A DNA stretch of 64,000 nucleotides from Omphiscola glabra (taxonomy: Eukaryota; Mollusca; Gastropoda; Lymnaeidae). Shown here one piece after another: positions 12,201-21,119 of this stretch. Below the pieces are notes generated by a model that saw only the letters and a list, made by a program, of their open reading frames with translations, ran no database searches and had not been told where the DNA came from. The DNA is taken from positions 11,353,893 to 11,417,892 of the forward strand of contig OZ024807.1 in NCBI GenBank assembly GCA_964017045.1, in the 5' to 3' direction. The first letter of the stretch is position 1, and each line of letters starts with the position of its first letter. A program made the position numbers and the translations under genes.

Positions 12201-13252
12201 CCACAAAAGAGTTACACAACTCAATCCTTTATTTACTTTATACACAAATGTAATGCCACATGGCCAGGAATAGTACATAAGGAATAACACACGTTTCTCA
12301 ACAACTTCTTAATAGATCTCTTGTCCTCCCTAACAAATCTCTGATCTTCCTAACGCAAAGTCTCTCTATACAACTCTCTACCAATGTCTCTCTCAATCTC
12401 CTGACTGCCTAACACACACCCCTAATATACACACTCACTCGTTTATTAATAACTCCCTCTCAACCAATGACCATTCAGCCACAACAACACAATTCATAAT
12501 ACAACTCATGCACCCAAAAAGTGTTCACACCAACAACAGTGGTTCTCATATAAATCATGTTCACAACAATTATCGTGGTTGACAAAGGCAGCAATCCAAT
12601 AAGAAATTTAACAGGGGCAAGTAATTCTCAAAATGAAATATATTTTGATTCGTACATTATCTCAAAACTAGAAACGTTCATTGATGCTTTTTTCTTCAAT
12701 AGCGTTATTTCCCTTATTCGAATGTGTAGGCTAATACCATTTCAAAATGGTTCTTCCGTTTTTTGATTCCAGAAATACATCAATGTTGACATATTTGGTG
12801 GTTGCGGCCAGCCTTGTTCGAAAGATAGCCAAGAATGCCTAGAAGAAGCATCACGCCAATACAAATTTTATCTCTCCTTCGAGAACTCGCTTTGTACCGA
12901 TTACGTCACAGAAAAATTCTTCAAACTGTTCGCACCCTCTATGCACATCATCCCCGTCGTTAGAGGTGGCGCAAAGTACGAGAAATACTTCCCACAGAAC
13001 ACGTTCATTAACGCGGACAACTTCACATCAGCCAAAGAACTGGCCCTTCACTTGAAGACACTCGCTGGTGATTTGCACGCTTACAGCAAGTTGTTGGAGC
13101 ACAAAGACATGTTTACGACAATTAACGATACGGAAAATCGCACGGCCTGTGATATCTGTGCGTTGTTAAATACTAAAAAGGACTTCCGAAAAGTTTACGA
13201 TATGAAAGCGTGGATGTTTGACGGCCACTGCTTGGAGCCCCATGACATCTAG
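1..13252 (+). CDS. Gene A: GT10 alpha-1,3-type fucosyltransferase, 5' partial
   Basis: Spliced gene entering from the left edge. Exons 1-253, 2432-2557, 7040-7134 and 12773-13252 join in one frame to 317 codons plus TAG. The product would transfer fucose from GDP-fucose to glycan acceptors in the Golgi (family knowledge). Seen directly: an N-terminal GT10 block (WLRPPPW, CKYSNCEFQG, RWPHQLY, ESPHHT), the acceptor-side motif YRTDADIFVPYGRL in exon 2, FVSNCRTPSKREEYVKEM in exon 3, and the catalytic signature FYLSFENSLCTDYVTEK followed by PVVRGGAKYEKYFP in exon 4. A C-terminal CxxC (CDIC) and DGHC are also present. The cytoplasmic tail, membrane anchor and stem must lie upstream of the window. 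Closest relative here is gene B, with identical exon sizes and phases. Intron 3 carries an LTR retrotransposon and intron 2 a 2-kb minisatellite. No frame break is seen, so the gene looks intact. Linkage specificity is not readable. Confidence 0.9.
254..1216 (+). other. Gene A intron 1, left part
   Basis: AT-rich sequence with poly-T runs and no coding signal. It runs into the 20-bp minisatellite that fills the rest of intron 1. Confidence 0.6.
1217..2313 (+). repeat. 20-bp minisatellite (about 54 copies) in gene A intron 1
   Basis: The unit is AAAACCTAATGTTACCACTG, with a common CCATTG variant. An atypical segment containing AACTTAATGTTATTACTG occurs at about 1541 and again at about 2079. 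A block of roughly 538 bp has therefore been duplicated, superimposed on the 20-bp period. Confidence 0.97.
2432..2557 (+). CDS. Gene A exon 2 (126 nt)
   Basis: The acceptor is CTCACTCCCCAG and the donor is GTAAGT. It enters and leaves in phase 1. It encodes SSVWNYAFNMTLTYRTDAD followed by FVPYGRL, a typical GT10 segment. The upstream in-frame ATG at 2371 is intronic. Confidence 0.9.
2558..3357 (+). other. Gene A intron 2, left part
   Basis: No gene is seen. It contains a C-rich, low-complexity stretch (about 2660-2815, including a run of 17 C) and unassigned sequence to 3357. The overlapping short frames at 2812-3229 lack any recognisable motif. Confidence 0.5.
3358..5330 (+). repeat. 23-bp minisatellite (about 85 copies) in gene A intron 2
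   Basis: The unit is TGACTAAGATAAGCCGCATTGTA, with CACG, CAGCA and GGATTACA variants. A block of about 436 bp is duplicated: the AGATAAGTCA segment at 3681 recurs at 4117, and the CCTC variant at 3757 recurs at 4193. Units become more degenerate towards 5330. Confidence 0.96.
5654..5850 (+). mobile_element. hAT-type MITE, copy 1 of a ~200-bp family
   Basis: It begins CAGCGGTTCTCAACC and ends GGTTGAGAACCGCTG (inverted termini). It is flanked by a perfect 8-bp target duplication, CTCTAAGG (5646-5653 and 5851-5858). There is no coding capacity. Three more copies lie at 7297, 34813 and 45156. Confidence 0.92.
5859..7039 (+). other. Gene A intron 2, right part
   Basis: No gene is seen. It contains a short direct repeat (CACGCATG.GTAGACAGGCTT, about 6213-6256), a GT microsatellite near 6498-6513 and a C run near 6847-6860. 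It ends at the exon 3 acceptor. Confidence 0.5.
7040..7134 (+). CDS. Gene A exon 3 (95 nt)
   Basis: The acceptor is TCTGTCCAG and the donor GTGGGT. It enters in phase 1 and leaves in phase 0. It encodes the GT10 block WFVSNCRTPSKREEYVKEM. Confidence 0.9.
7229..7277 (+). repeat. CA-rich microsatellite
   Basis: (CA)n interrupted by CCCACA, immediately left of a hAT MITE. Confidence 0.85.
7297..7494 (+). mobile_element. hAT-type MITE, copy 2
   Basis: It starts CAGTCGTTCTCAACC and ends GGTTGAGAACGGCTG. The 8-bp target duplication CTTTAACA (7289-7296 and 7495-7502) is perfect. Same family and orientation as the copy at 5654. Confidence 0.92.
7503..8234 (+). other. Gene A intron 3 before the LTR element
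   Basis: AT-rich, with no gene or clear repeat. Confidence 0.45.
8240..8725 (-). repeat. 3' LTR of the retrotransposon
   Basis: 486 bp, matching 12071-12568. It lacks a 12-bp segment (around CCAGGAATAGTA) present in the other LTR. Confidence 0.95.
8726..8743 (-). other. Polypurine tract of the LTR element
   Basis: The minus strand reads AAAGAAAGGGGGGAGGAA directly before the 3' LTR, as expected for the plus-strand primer site. Confidence 0.85.
9266..9595 (-). CDS. Small hydrophobic reading frame in the LTR element
   Basis: A 109-residue frame near the 3' end of the element. It is hydrophobic at the N-terminus and has a second hydrophobic stretch (residues about 61-78, LFVLLFCVGCVTGIL) followed by basic residues. 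Position and shape would suit the membrane-anchor end of an env-like protein, but no family motif is present. It may equally be a chance frame. Confidence 0.3.
   Translation of the reverse strand: MFLMLLIINCHVGFRGHIFAVEKYDVVEVSVFHALGGGTCGIYFDKLFEKLGAIGCGEVLCEMLFVLLFCVGCVTGILRHVIIYRGFVSWWKNTHAFRQPSDKRNVPPS
9778..10085 (-). repeat. 22-bp minisatellite inside the LTR element
   Basis: About 14 almost perfect copies of GTACGACCCTCGTAGGTCCG plus GA. Because 22 is not a multiple of 3, three units (66 bp) give a 22-residue protein period, and the minus strand stays open across the array in more than one frame. Each unit carries the palindrome TCCGGA. Confidence 0.97.
10012..11001 (-). CDS. Gag-like acidic/coiled-coil reading frame of the LTR element
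   Basis: A 329-residue frame. It begins with a charged coiled coil (residues about 1-45), continues through a long acidic region with internal duplications (LQLGIxxDYFEE twice; SCAQENFEEE twice) and ends inside the 22-bp array. It is probably the C-terminal part of a gag-like polyprotein interrupted at its 5' side. It continues in sense from the frame at 11372-11073, from which it is separated by a frameshift and an in-frame TAA (11025-11023). No zinc knuckle or protease motif is seen. Confidence 0.5.
   Translation of the reverse strand: MDLLKKQEAECIELNKIERQRDQELRERENNVKEKLVKVKENKLKWCRESNSWVNLSETKNKTEKGDNDRRNDEWEFLQLGIEDDYFEESGYKPEFLQLGIGEDYFEDNSEFKGGIGQSGKTKGYQLDTVEGSKETGEVVKESGRIEVEEISYTEECHAIFTESRDTEFFLAGMAEVNVTDHTVVQDFVTVHVDIVQDSFEEEANLSFEHERENFVQENWSFVEEKLSCAQENFEEEEKLSCAQENFEEENVSFVVEEDICFDFQGIRTWTSSGDHDVEVVSLSRSVPVRGRGVNKIVVTGDVFTWTYEGRTPDLRGSYSGPTRVVLRT
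11073..11372 (-). CDS. N-terminal gag-like coiled-coil frame of the LTR element
   Basis: A 99-residue frame starting with MSREELILKLRGEAELMGL and continuing as an almost uninterrupted Glu/Arg-rich heptad coil. It is the first sizeable minus-strand frame after the leader, consistent with a gag start. A frameshift near its end and a stop codon downstream separate it from the 329-residue frame, so the gag-like gene appears broken. Confidence 0.5.
   Translation of the reverse strand: MSREELILKLRGEAELMGLKDEAMYEYMEGRLNEKEEEQRKEYEERIRVKDRELERETEECAKRRREREIELEEQERERQHVQKLEQIERNGQKSEPRN
11380..12055 (-). other. 5' leader of the LTR element
   Basis: Non-coding in the element's orientation. It contains degenerate CAGGTACAGGAA-type repeats (about 11520-11950) that create spurious plus-strand frames. 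Confidence 0.6.
12056..12068 (-). other. tRNA-Pro-type primer-binding site
   Basis: The minus strand reads TGGGGGCCCGTCC, two bases inside the 5' LTR. The usual Pro site is TGGGGGCTCGTCC (established knowledge), so there is one mismatch over 13 bases. Confidence 0.8.
12071..12568 (-). repeat. 5' LTR of the retrotransposon
   Basis: 498 bp, the partner of 8240-8725. On the minus strand it begins TGTTGTGAAC and ends GGTAACA. Confidence 0.95.
12773..13252 (+). CDS. Gene A exon 4 (last), GT10 catalytic domain
   Basis: The acceptor TTTGATTCCAG leads in phase 0 to KYINVDIFGGCG, FYLSFENSLCTDYVTEK and PVVRGGAKYEKYFP. CDIC and DGHC follow, then TAG at 13250-13252. The DYVTEK variant (Val for the Ile of the other three genes) is conservative. 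Confidence 0.92.
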   Translation, partial: KYINVDIFGGCGQPCSKDSQECLEEASRQYKFYLSFENSLCTDYVTEKFFKLFAPSMHIIPVVRGGAKYEKYFPQNTFINADNFTSAKELALHLKTLAGDLHAYSKLLEHKDMFTTINDTENRTACDICALLNTKKDFRKVYDMKAWMFDGHCLEPHDI

Positions 13253-13602
13253 TGAGGCGGATTCGTGCTTTTGAATACTATGACTGTAAGAGGAAGTGGG
13301 GTTCTTTAAATGAAGCTGTTGAATTCCTTCGAGGGCCTAATGCCTGAGAAACAGGCTTCATGGCTAGGGAACTAAACCATTCCACAAAGAGACCATACGC
13401 TGTAAACTCTAGTCAGGGAAGACTGGAGAGAGGTGTGAGAAAGCAGACACTGTAATGATAAATGGATAGTAGATTCGTTGATCGAGAGGAAAAAAAAACG
13501 TGCCCTAAATAAATCTACTTTAAAGTGGACAATAATTATGGTACCTGCTCGCGTGTGTCGTGATTGATGTCTGCCAGCGCACAAATTGAGGGTGTATTTC
13601 TT

Positions 13603-13608
13603 AATAAA
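13603..13608 (+). terminator. Likely polyadenylation signal of gene A
   Basis: AATAAA 350 bases after the stop, followed by GT-rich sequence. An earlier AATAAA near 13507 is an alternative. Confidence 0.55.
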
Positions 13609-13889
13609 GTATTTTCATGAGTTTTAAGTGAAGACAAACAATTTAAGGCTGTTTTTCCTAATTATTTCTGATAATTGTCTGTTATTAAAGAGAATGTAAT
13701 AATCTTAAAAATGTATGTGTTTTTTTTTCAAAAACCTTAACGGTGAGAGCTAACGCAAGTTAAGTTTCTGAATGAAGGAGCATACATCTAATTGATATAC
13801 AAATAATTTCACCGACATTTGCCAAAACACTGGGTCCTGTATCGACACCACTTCAAGCATTTCTGCCACCGTTTTCTATTTTCATTATA

Positions 13890-14070
13890 ACAAAGCACTC
13901 CGCGCAAAGAGTCACGTTTTGTATCCAAGGTCAACTATACCGCAGCAGTATTTTGCACAAAGAGTCACTTTGTCTAGGTTCAACTATACCACAGCAGCAC
14001 TCTGCACTAAGAGTCACGTTGTCTACGTTCAATATAACACTGCAGCACTCTGCACTAAGAGTCTCGCGCA
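13890..14070 (+). repeat. Degenerate ~54-bp tandem repeat
   Basis: About three copies of a unit containing CGCACAAAGAGTCACGTT / GCACTAAGAGTCACGTTG and GTTCAACTATACC.CAGCAG. Intergenic between genes A and B. Confidence 0.7.
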
Positions 14071-14977
14071 CCTAATACCAGAGGCAGAAACCATCCAGAA
14101 AATAAGTCTGTTCATCTTCATTCTTGGTACCGAAAGACATTAATATAAATATAGTAAACAACGCCCCTCTCTGGGACTAACGTTATCTTAGGCGGCGAAG
14201 ACACATCATAAGCCAACTTCCACCAGCTACTCACATCAGGCTATAGTGCAGGGGTCACCAAACTACGGCCCGCGGGCCGGATCCGTCACGCGTGGCCAGT
14301 TCATCCGGCCCGCCGACGGTACTTGAACTTGTTCAATCAAACGTAGCACAGGACGTTGTAATACAATTTGAATGTCAATATGATGTTTATAATACTAGGA
14401 GGTCTTCACAACTGCGGAGACCTCTCATGGCTGCTATGCGCCTTCATTTACCATTTTCAATTTTAAATGTTTTTATCTAGATTTGTTTATTACAGACCTG
14501 TTTACCCAGGTACTCATAAAACCGTAAAATATCGTCTCAAAATCTTAAAATGCGGTATCTTAATAGTAAATAAATAAACATACAGTATGTAAAATGAATA
14601 CAATAACTATGGGCTTCGCATTGCCTGGTGGGAGCGAGTTAAGTTTGCGCCTAAAAAAAGTAGACTTCTAAAATTAGATGACCGACGTTTATAAAACAAT
14701 CTGCGGTCACTTTGTTTTGCAGACGTGTATTTGCTATTGATATTAATTTATTTCGAGTGGACGTGCAGATCACATTATCACAGGGTATCACTGGTGAAAA
14801 TAAAGTTACTAGTGAAATTTAACGTGGTTCACAACTCGAACTCAGATCAGCATAAAACAAGAAGTATTTAAATAATAATTAATTAACAAGTGATGCCATC
14901 ATTTAGAAAACCTACCAAGTAACTTGAGGTTCTTGATTTTAGGAAAATCTTGTTTTAAAAAAAAAAATAATAAGAAT

Positions 14978-15205
14978 CAAATTCCATTAAACAGATTCCC
15001 TCTAATACATTATAGTCTGATAACTACCACAAGCCAAATTCCATTAAGCCGATTCCCACTAATACAGTATAGTCTGATAACTACCACAAGCCAAATTCCA
15101 TTAAGCCGATTCCCACTAATACAGTATAGTCTGATAACTACCACAAGCCAAATTCCATTAAGCCGATTCCCACTAATACATTATAGTCTGATAACTACCA
15201 GAAGC
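14978..15205 (+). repeat. 57-bp tandem repeat inside the hAT element
   Basis: Four copies, each containing CAAATTCCATTAAGCCGATT and TATAGTCTGATAACTACCAC. Confidence 0.95.
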
Positions 15206-15209
15206 TGTA

Positions 15210-15512
15210 AATGTGTGAAAGGAAGAGGAGTGTTGGAAACAAACGGGGACATTAACAATCATAGTAGCCGCGGTTGGAACAAGCAGCCTTTCGGCAAGTT
15301 CAGTTGTGCGGAGAACAGAAGAATTTGGAGAGAACATAGTGCTACAGATACGTGAGAAAGCTAGGAACTTGATGTGGTATTCTCTGGCATTGGATGAAGC
15401 GTCTGATCTCTCACAACTTCTCGTGGAACAACTTATGCCTGGGAGCAAACATTTTAAAAAAATAAATAAAGTATGTGATTGTGAAGTCAACACATCGAAC
15501 GAGAGAGATTGA
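15210..15512 (+). pseudogene. hAT transposase remnant
   Basis: The plus strand encodes EFGENIVLQIREKARNL and then WYSLALDEASDLS. This is the conserved block of hAT transposases of the GTF2IRD2/ZBED-like group (SLA.DES.D.S in the family). The frame stops soon after and no other transposase blocks can be followed, so this is a relic. Confidence 0.7.
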
Positions 15513-15829
15513 TGAATATTTGAAAACAATTCTTTAGATTGGATGCAGGAATTCCAAACTAAAAATTGATGATATCTTTGTGAGCCAAACGTCAGTTTCA
15601 CAAATCTCACTCACCTTTTTTGCAGCTTAGTTTGTGAGATTCGAATATGTGCTCACTGGGTCTGGTGTAAATATCTGTTTTGCTAACGTCGCCTTCTTTG
15701 CTAACTTGTTAAAGTAAATAAATATGTTGGTTGTATTTGCTTCTGTACATTCCACGCCACTCGGCCATGATTAACATGGAATACTTAACTTGGTTTTTCG
15801 TCTTTTTTTTTCTCTCCAGGGCTTTCGTT

Positions 15830-16110
15830 CTGGCTTACAAGTATTGTACGGAATGATTATCTGGCTTGCAAGTACTGTACGGAATGATTATCTGGCTTGC
15901 AAGTACCGTACATAATGATTATCTGACTTGCAAGTACTGTACAGAATGATTATCTGACTTGCAAGTACTGTACAGAATGATTATCTGGCTTGCAAGTACT
16001 GTACGGAATGATTATCTGGCTTGCAAGTACTGTACAGAATGATTATCTGGCTTGCAAGTACTGTACAGAATGATTATCTGACTTGCAAGTACTGTACAGA
16101 ATGATTATCC
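15830..16110 (+). repeat. 31-bp tandem repeat inside the hAT element
   Basis: About nine copies of a unit containing CTGGCTTGCAAGTACTGTAC and AGAATGATTAT. Confidence 0.95.
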
Positions 16111-16181
16111 GGCCCGCGCTCGTCAATTTTTTCCTTTATCCGGCCCGCCGTGAAAACAGTTTGGTGATCCCTGCTATAAAG

Positions 16182-16682
16182 CATCATCTAGAACGCCATG
16201 TGACTCAAATGTGCAGTAACTTCCACCAGCTACACACATCTGGCTACAGTGCATCATCTAGAACTCCATGTGACTCAACTGTGCAGTAACTTCCACCAGC
16301 TACACACATCTGGCTACAGTGCATCATCTAGAACTCCGTGTGACTCAAATGTGCAGTAACTTCCACCAGCTACACACATCTGGCTACAGTGCATCATCTA
16401 GAACTCCGTGTGACTCAAATGTGCAGTAACGTCCACCAGCTACACACATCTGGCTATAGTGCATCATCTAGAACTCTGTGTGACTCGAATGTGCAGTAAC
16501 TTCCACCAGCTACACATCTGGCTATTGTGCATCATCTAGAACTCCATGTGACTCGAATGTGCAGTAACTTCCACCAGCTACACACATCTGGCTAATGTGC
16601 ATCATCTAGAACTCCATGTGACTCGAATGTGCAGTAACTTCTACCAGCTACACACATCTGGCTACAGTGATCATCTAGAACT
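16182..16682 (+). repeat. 70-bp satellite, about 7 copies
   Basis: The unit contains GCATCATCTAGAACTCCATG, CAGTAACTTCCACCAGC and ACACATCTGGCTACAGT. A further partial unit lies left of the hAT element at 14215-14248. Confidence 0.95.
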
Positions 16683-18096
16683 CCATAATATAACGCAAAT
16701 GTGACACTGACTTCTGCCCATTCCAAATAAACTAAGAAGCCTCTCGATCACACAAAAAAACCAACTTATTTTCAACACCCATTTTTTAATCAACCCTTCC
16801 TTTCATTCAATCTCAAAAACAGCCATAATGAAACCTCTATCGCCCACAACTCCGTTAACAGTTCCCTGTAACAGCAGTGATGTTCAAACCCTTGACAATG
16901 GGTTGGCTTTTAAGAAAAAAATTGCAAGCTCTTCTTGTTTTATGCTTCGTATGCTACAGTATAACCAAAAAATAATATTACATTGTCGAAATAAAGATAA
17001 TATTTAATTTAAAAAAATAATTAAAGTCATCTTACAATCATTGCTGTCAACACTAAGCAAAAAAAAATTAAATTAAAAATCCCAATCATTTCTTGTTTGT
17101 ACTTAGCAATTTACATCCCTGACACTGTTTGTCATGTCTAAGACCCGAAAACGTCACATCGCATTACTTAATGTTATATTTTTTAGACAGTCTTTTCATA
17201 AAACAAATCTTATAACAATATTTATTACCGCACATTTGTAGCAGTAACAATTTGTAAAACCTTTCTTGAAATAAAAGTGTTAAACATGTTCTCGTCTAGG
17301 CTAAGACCCACTACGCTGAATCTCATTATCGCACAAGTACCGAACAGCTGTTGGGAAGATTGTCGAAACGGATTGCCGGGATGGTGTTTTAATATTGTTA
17401 TTGAGATTGGCCAGATGTAATATTGTTTTTGAGATTGGCCAGATTGTACGCCCGGATGTTACAGTAAATAGATCCGCCCTTAAATGACGAGCCCTACTGG
17501 AGGAAAGCTTTGTGAGGTGACAGAAGAGACGAGTTAGAGACAAGCTCTTCCAGACTTCCACCGATTCGATTCACTTTATTTGATGCATGCGGTCAAACGT
17601 AAGAAGATAAAACTACTTAAGGCTTCCAATCCAGCGTTCCTCAAACCGTGTTTGCTCCTGGCCCACCTAACCATTGTACCTACGTACGCTTTTTATTAAA
17701 ATAAAATATTTGTGTCTACTCAATATTTTTCAAAGTTGTCGTAGTCCACAAGAAACATGCATGCTGGGTAGCCAAACAGCTTTAAGTAAATTCTCCTTGG
17801 TCCTACTCAAGACAGTGCAGAGACGTTTACTGCGTAGTTGCCTTTTTCCCCTGTTCGTTTTCAACACCGTTAAAAGTCCACCGATACGCCATCCAAAACA
17901 AGACCCGGCATTGAATTACCTGTAAAATATCACACTTTAACCTGAGACGGACAGACTGACGGGAAAAGGCAAACAAGGAGGGCCGTGTGTGTGGGGGGGA
18001 GGGTGGGGTGAAGGTGGGGGGAGGGTGGTGGGTTGTAAGTAGAGGCGAGATACTGTTTCTAAGATATGCTGGTGGATTTGGGGGGGGGGGGGAGTA
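16683..18096 (+). other. Intergenic A-B, unassigned
   Basis: No gene is seen. It contains two near-repeats of TTGAGATTGGCCAGAT (about 17400-17447) and a G-rich low-complexity stretch (about 17990-18095). Confidence 0.45.
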
Positions 18097-18348
18097 AAGT
18101 GGTTGGTTGGATGGCAAAGTTATCAGAGTGGTACAGTGGTTGGTTGGATGGCAAAGTTATCAGAGTGGTACAGTGGTTGGTTGGATGGCAAAGTTATCAG
18201 AGTGGTACAGTGGTTGGTTGTTTGGCAAAGTTATCAGAGTGGTACAGTGGTTGGTTTGATGGCAAAGTTATCAGAGTGGTACAGTGGTTGGTTTGATGGC
18301 AAAGTTATCAGAGTGGTACAGTGGTTGGTTTGATGGCAAAGTTATCAA
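18097..18348 (+). repeat. 37-bp tandem repeat, about 7 copies
   Basis: The unit contains GTGGTTGGTTGGATGGCAAA and GTTATCAGAGTGGTAC. The frames open through it (ending in WYSGW-type peptides) are repeat artefacts. Confidence 0.95.
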
Positions 18349-18438
18349 AGTGGATGTTGTGAGACGAACACTTCGAGTTTACCATTAAAAAGCAAATTTC
18401 TTTCTTGATCTATCCCCGTAGTTCTAAAAGCTCATTAA

Positions 18439-18610
18439 GGGGCTGAGTGGCCAATTGGTTTAAACTTGGTCGATCCCCTGCTTGTGGACCAGCAAAAACA
18501 TCATCAGCACCTCGTTGACCTTGAGATGGCGACTTATGTGAAGAAAATTCCGACAACTCATGGTGACGTGGAACGCATAAAGAGCACAAACACAATTTAA
18601 AAAAAAAACA
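18439..18610 (+). mobile_element. tRNA-derived SINE
   Basis: The head GGGGCTGAGTGGCCAATTGG contains a pol III A-box-like TGGCCAATTGG. It is followed at tRNA spacing by a B-box-like GGTCGATCCCC (about 18468-18478). The copy ends in an A-rich tail (about 18597-18610). No clear flanking duplication was found. Confidence 0.5.
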
Positions 18611-21119
18611 ACCGATGGTCATAATATTGCGTCCTGGTCTGTTTCCAGTCGTCTTGAGTAAGTCTTGGCTTTGGGACAAATAGGCAAGGACGAGAGAGTG
18701 GGGCTGACGAAAACGGGCCACTCTCGCTCCCTTTAAACTGAAATTAAGACTACTACTCATGCTGAAGCCCTGGTCATCTTCGCGTGTGAAGGACGGACGA
18801 CATAATAGCATATCTACAAGTGATAAAAGTTGTCTATTCTTCTGAAAATATGTTGGTAGTTTTAAGTGGATTTTATGAATTGGGAGCTGGATGCATGTGT
18901 TTTTCGGCGAAGACATGATCATATTGCAACATGAAATAGCCCATTGCAGATCAAAGATTTGTTGTGCAGACCTAAGGCCGGTCCGCGATACAAATGTTGT
19001 TGGAACGCTACAAGGACGCTACGGGGCTGGTTGACGGGAACGGTAAGCGAAGCAATTATGTGACTGACCGTGCTGCAGCGTTGGCCGATTCCTGCTGATC
19101 CGTTATTCCAAAAAAAAAAAGTTTGAGAATCCATGAGCTACACGGTGTCAGTCTTGTGTTTAGTAAGTATGCTGAGCTAGAAACTCAATAGGAGTGTTTA
19201 AAAAAAAAGTTACATTATTAGCCGAGCGTTTCGTCAATAATTTATTCCTATTGTAAGTGTACGCTCCTGAGATAATTCTTTAGCGCTAAGTTTTACGTGA
19301 TACATAGCATACTGAAAGACTGCAGTATTGTTTTAGAAATTTTTCAACTCACCCAATTTTAGATTCTGATCTCTTAAAACTTCATGATTAAATGACTGCA
19401 ATTTTTAAATTTGAGGGCGGATAGAGATTTCTATTTTTTAAAAGGGCAATGCTTTTAATTAAATAAAGAAACAGCATTAACACGTAGTGTGGGAAAGTAT
19501 TAAAAAAAAAAAACTAACATATTTCTGCACTGTACTTAAGGCACTTAATGGTAAAATTGTTTTACACAGTACTAAAGTAATGATTAAAGCCATTTAGCAA
19601 ACTTTGTTTCCCATTATAGAAAAAAATAAAAATAACAACAACAAAGAAATACGACAGATGAGTAAGATTTATTTTTTAAATTTAAAAAAAAAAAATTAAT
19701 AAATGAGCTATGTGCATTATAGATTTTATACGCAGCAAAGACCTCACCATCCCCTCCGCCAAAAAAGAAGCAATAACAGCAACAAACCAAACAAACAACA
19801 AAAAACAAAAATAAATTGTGCTTTCTAAAAAAAAAATCTTTATAATTAAACACCTTTTTTGTTTGTGAGCTCTCATTCTTTCTGCATTAGGATTTGTAAA
19901 ATAGTAGAAGCTGCACACATTTTAATCAAACGTTTGAATACATTTTGTAGTTCATCTCCAACTTTGTAGACCATTGGCTGCTTAATAAATCAAAGCTCCA
20001 CCCCAAAGAAATATTTAAAAAAAAAATAAAATAAAGACATTTCAAAAGTTGCCTTCCTGGATCAAATTGTAATGAGAGAAAGACTGCGTCTTTGTATCCT
20101 GTTTAATGGAAGCAAACCCTGGTCCTCTTCTTTTTTTTTTTTTACTAGTAAACTCAAAGGTCAACTCATTTTGTTTCTAAGCAATGAGACTCACTCAAAC
20201 ATTCATCAAATTTAACGGGAAAATCAACATATAACGAAGAACAATCCTTATCTGAATTCAACATTGACTCATGGAAAATGCGCACGACAGTCTCATCGGT
20301 GTTCCAATAGGGATTGTCAAGTGATTGACGAAAGCTAGAATTTGGCTAGAAATTGTTTTCCAATAGACCAGACACCCACTGCCCAGAAGATTACGTTTGA
20401 GAACACTCCCGGCTTCAGATCTTGCTCGATACACGATCATATATTCTTAGCATTGTCAAACATGCTGTACGAATTAGAATCACGATTTATATATTCTAAT
20501 TATTGATCGTAAAATCACTTTCGGCTTTCCTGTTAAGTGAACTTACGATATGACTCTCGTTAAATCCGTCAACAATGGCAGTAGTATTTCTCTTACAATA
20601 GCTCAATGTAAATGTTAAGGGAGCTATCTATGAAAGTCATATTCCTGTCGTTTGCCAAACATTAAACAAAAAACCCATATAATCTGAATCCATAAATTCA
20701 TGACACAAATTGCGATCCATGCTTCACAGCATGCATGGCCTATTCACCGGTAAACAAAGGAGCTTTACACACGCAACTGCTTAAATCCATTGGCTGAGAC
20801 TTTATGCGGAGACCAATCGCTTGAATGTCGTGCATGCACAACGTTCGCACACTACTGAATCATACAGGATTACAAGCATGAAGTGCGCGGAGTAGTGAGT
20901 GCTGTATTGTATTTGGGATTACTGGAAAAAATGATTATCCGACAGTTATAAATAATTATATAAAAATAACACACGGTAATACAATTTGTTAATTTGTTTT
21001 CTTTTTATAAAATCGTACATAAAAATGTATGTATTGGACAATTACACTGGAAATATAAACATTTTTTTAAAAAAAATGGAATACATGAGTGTATGCAAAT
21101 AGTTCCTAAATGTTTTGAA
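18611..21119 (+). other. Intergenic A-B, unassigned
   Basis: AT-rich with homopolymer runs; no gene, RNA or clear repeat. Short frames at 18919-19134, 19614-19918 and 20258-20440 carry no recognisable motif. Confidence 0.45.

Larger units (their letters stand above)
8240..12568 (-). mobile_element. LTR retrotransposon, antisense in gene A intron 3
   Basis: The two long terminal repeats (8240-8725, 486 bp; 12071-12568, 498 bp) differ by three substitutions and one 12-bp indel. They end in TG...CA and are flanked by a 5-bp duplication ATTAT (8235-8239 and 12569-12573). Orientation is minus. Next to the 12071 LTR the minus strand reads TGGGGGCCCGTCC (12068-12056), which matches the tRNA-Pro primer-binding site except at one base. 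Next to the 8725 LTR lies a polypurine tract (8743-8726). The 3.3-kb interior has coiled-coil gag-like frames and a short hydrophobic frame. I see no protease, reverse transcriptase, RNase H or integrase motif, so the copy is non-autonomous. Near-identical LTRs imply a recent insertion. Confidence 0.93.
14249..16173 (+). mobile_element. hAT-type DNA transposon with decayed transposase
   Basis: The ends are CAGGGGTCACCAAACT and AGTTTGGTGATCCCTG. The flanking octamers CTATAGTG and CTATAAAG look like a diverged 8-bp target duplication. The interior holds a broken transposase remnant and two tandem arrays (57 bp and 31 bp units). The same 70-bp satellite flanks both sides (14215-14248 and 16182 onward), so the element landed inside that satellite. 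Non-autonomous now. Confidence 0.85.

Noticed and set aside
18410..18922. 170-codon minus-strand frame
   Set aside because: Overlaps the SINE-like sequence, has no family motif and no splice or codon signal; likely chance.
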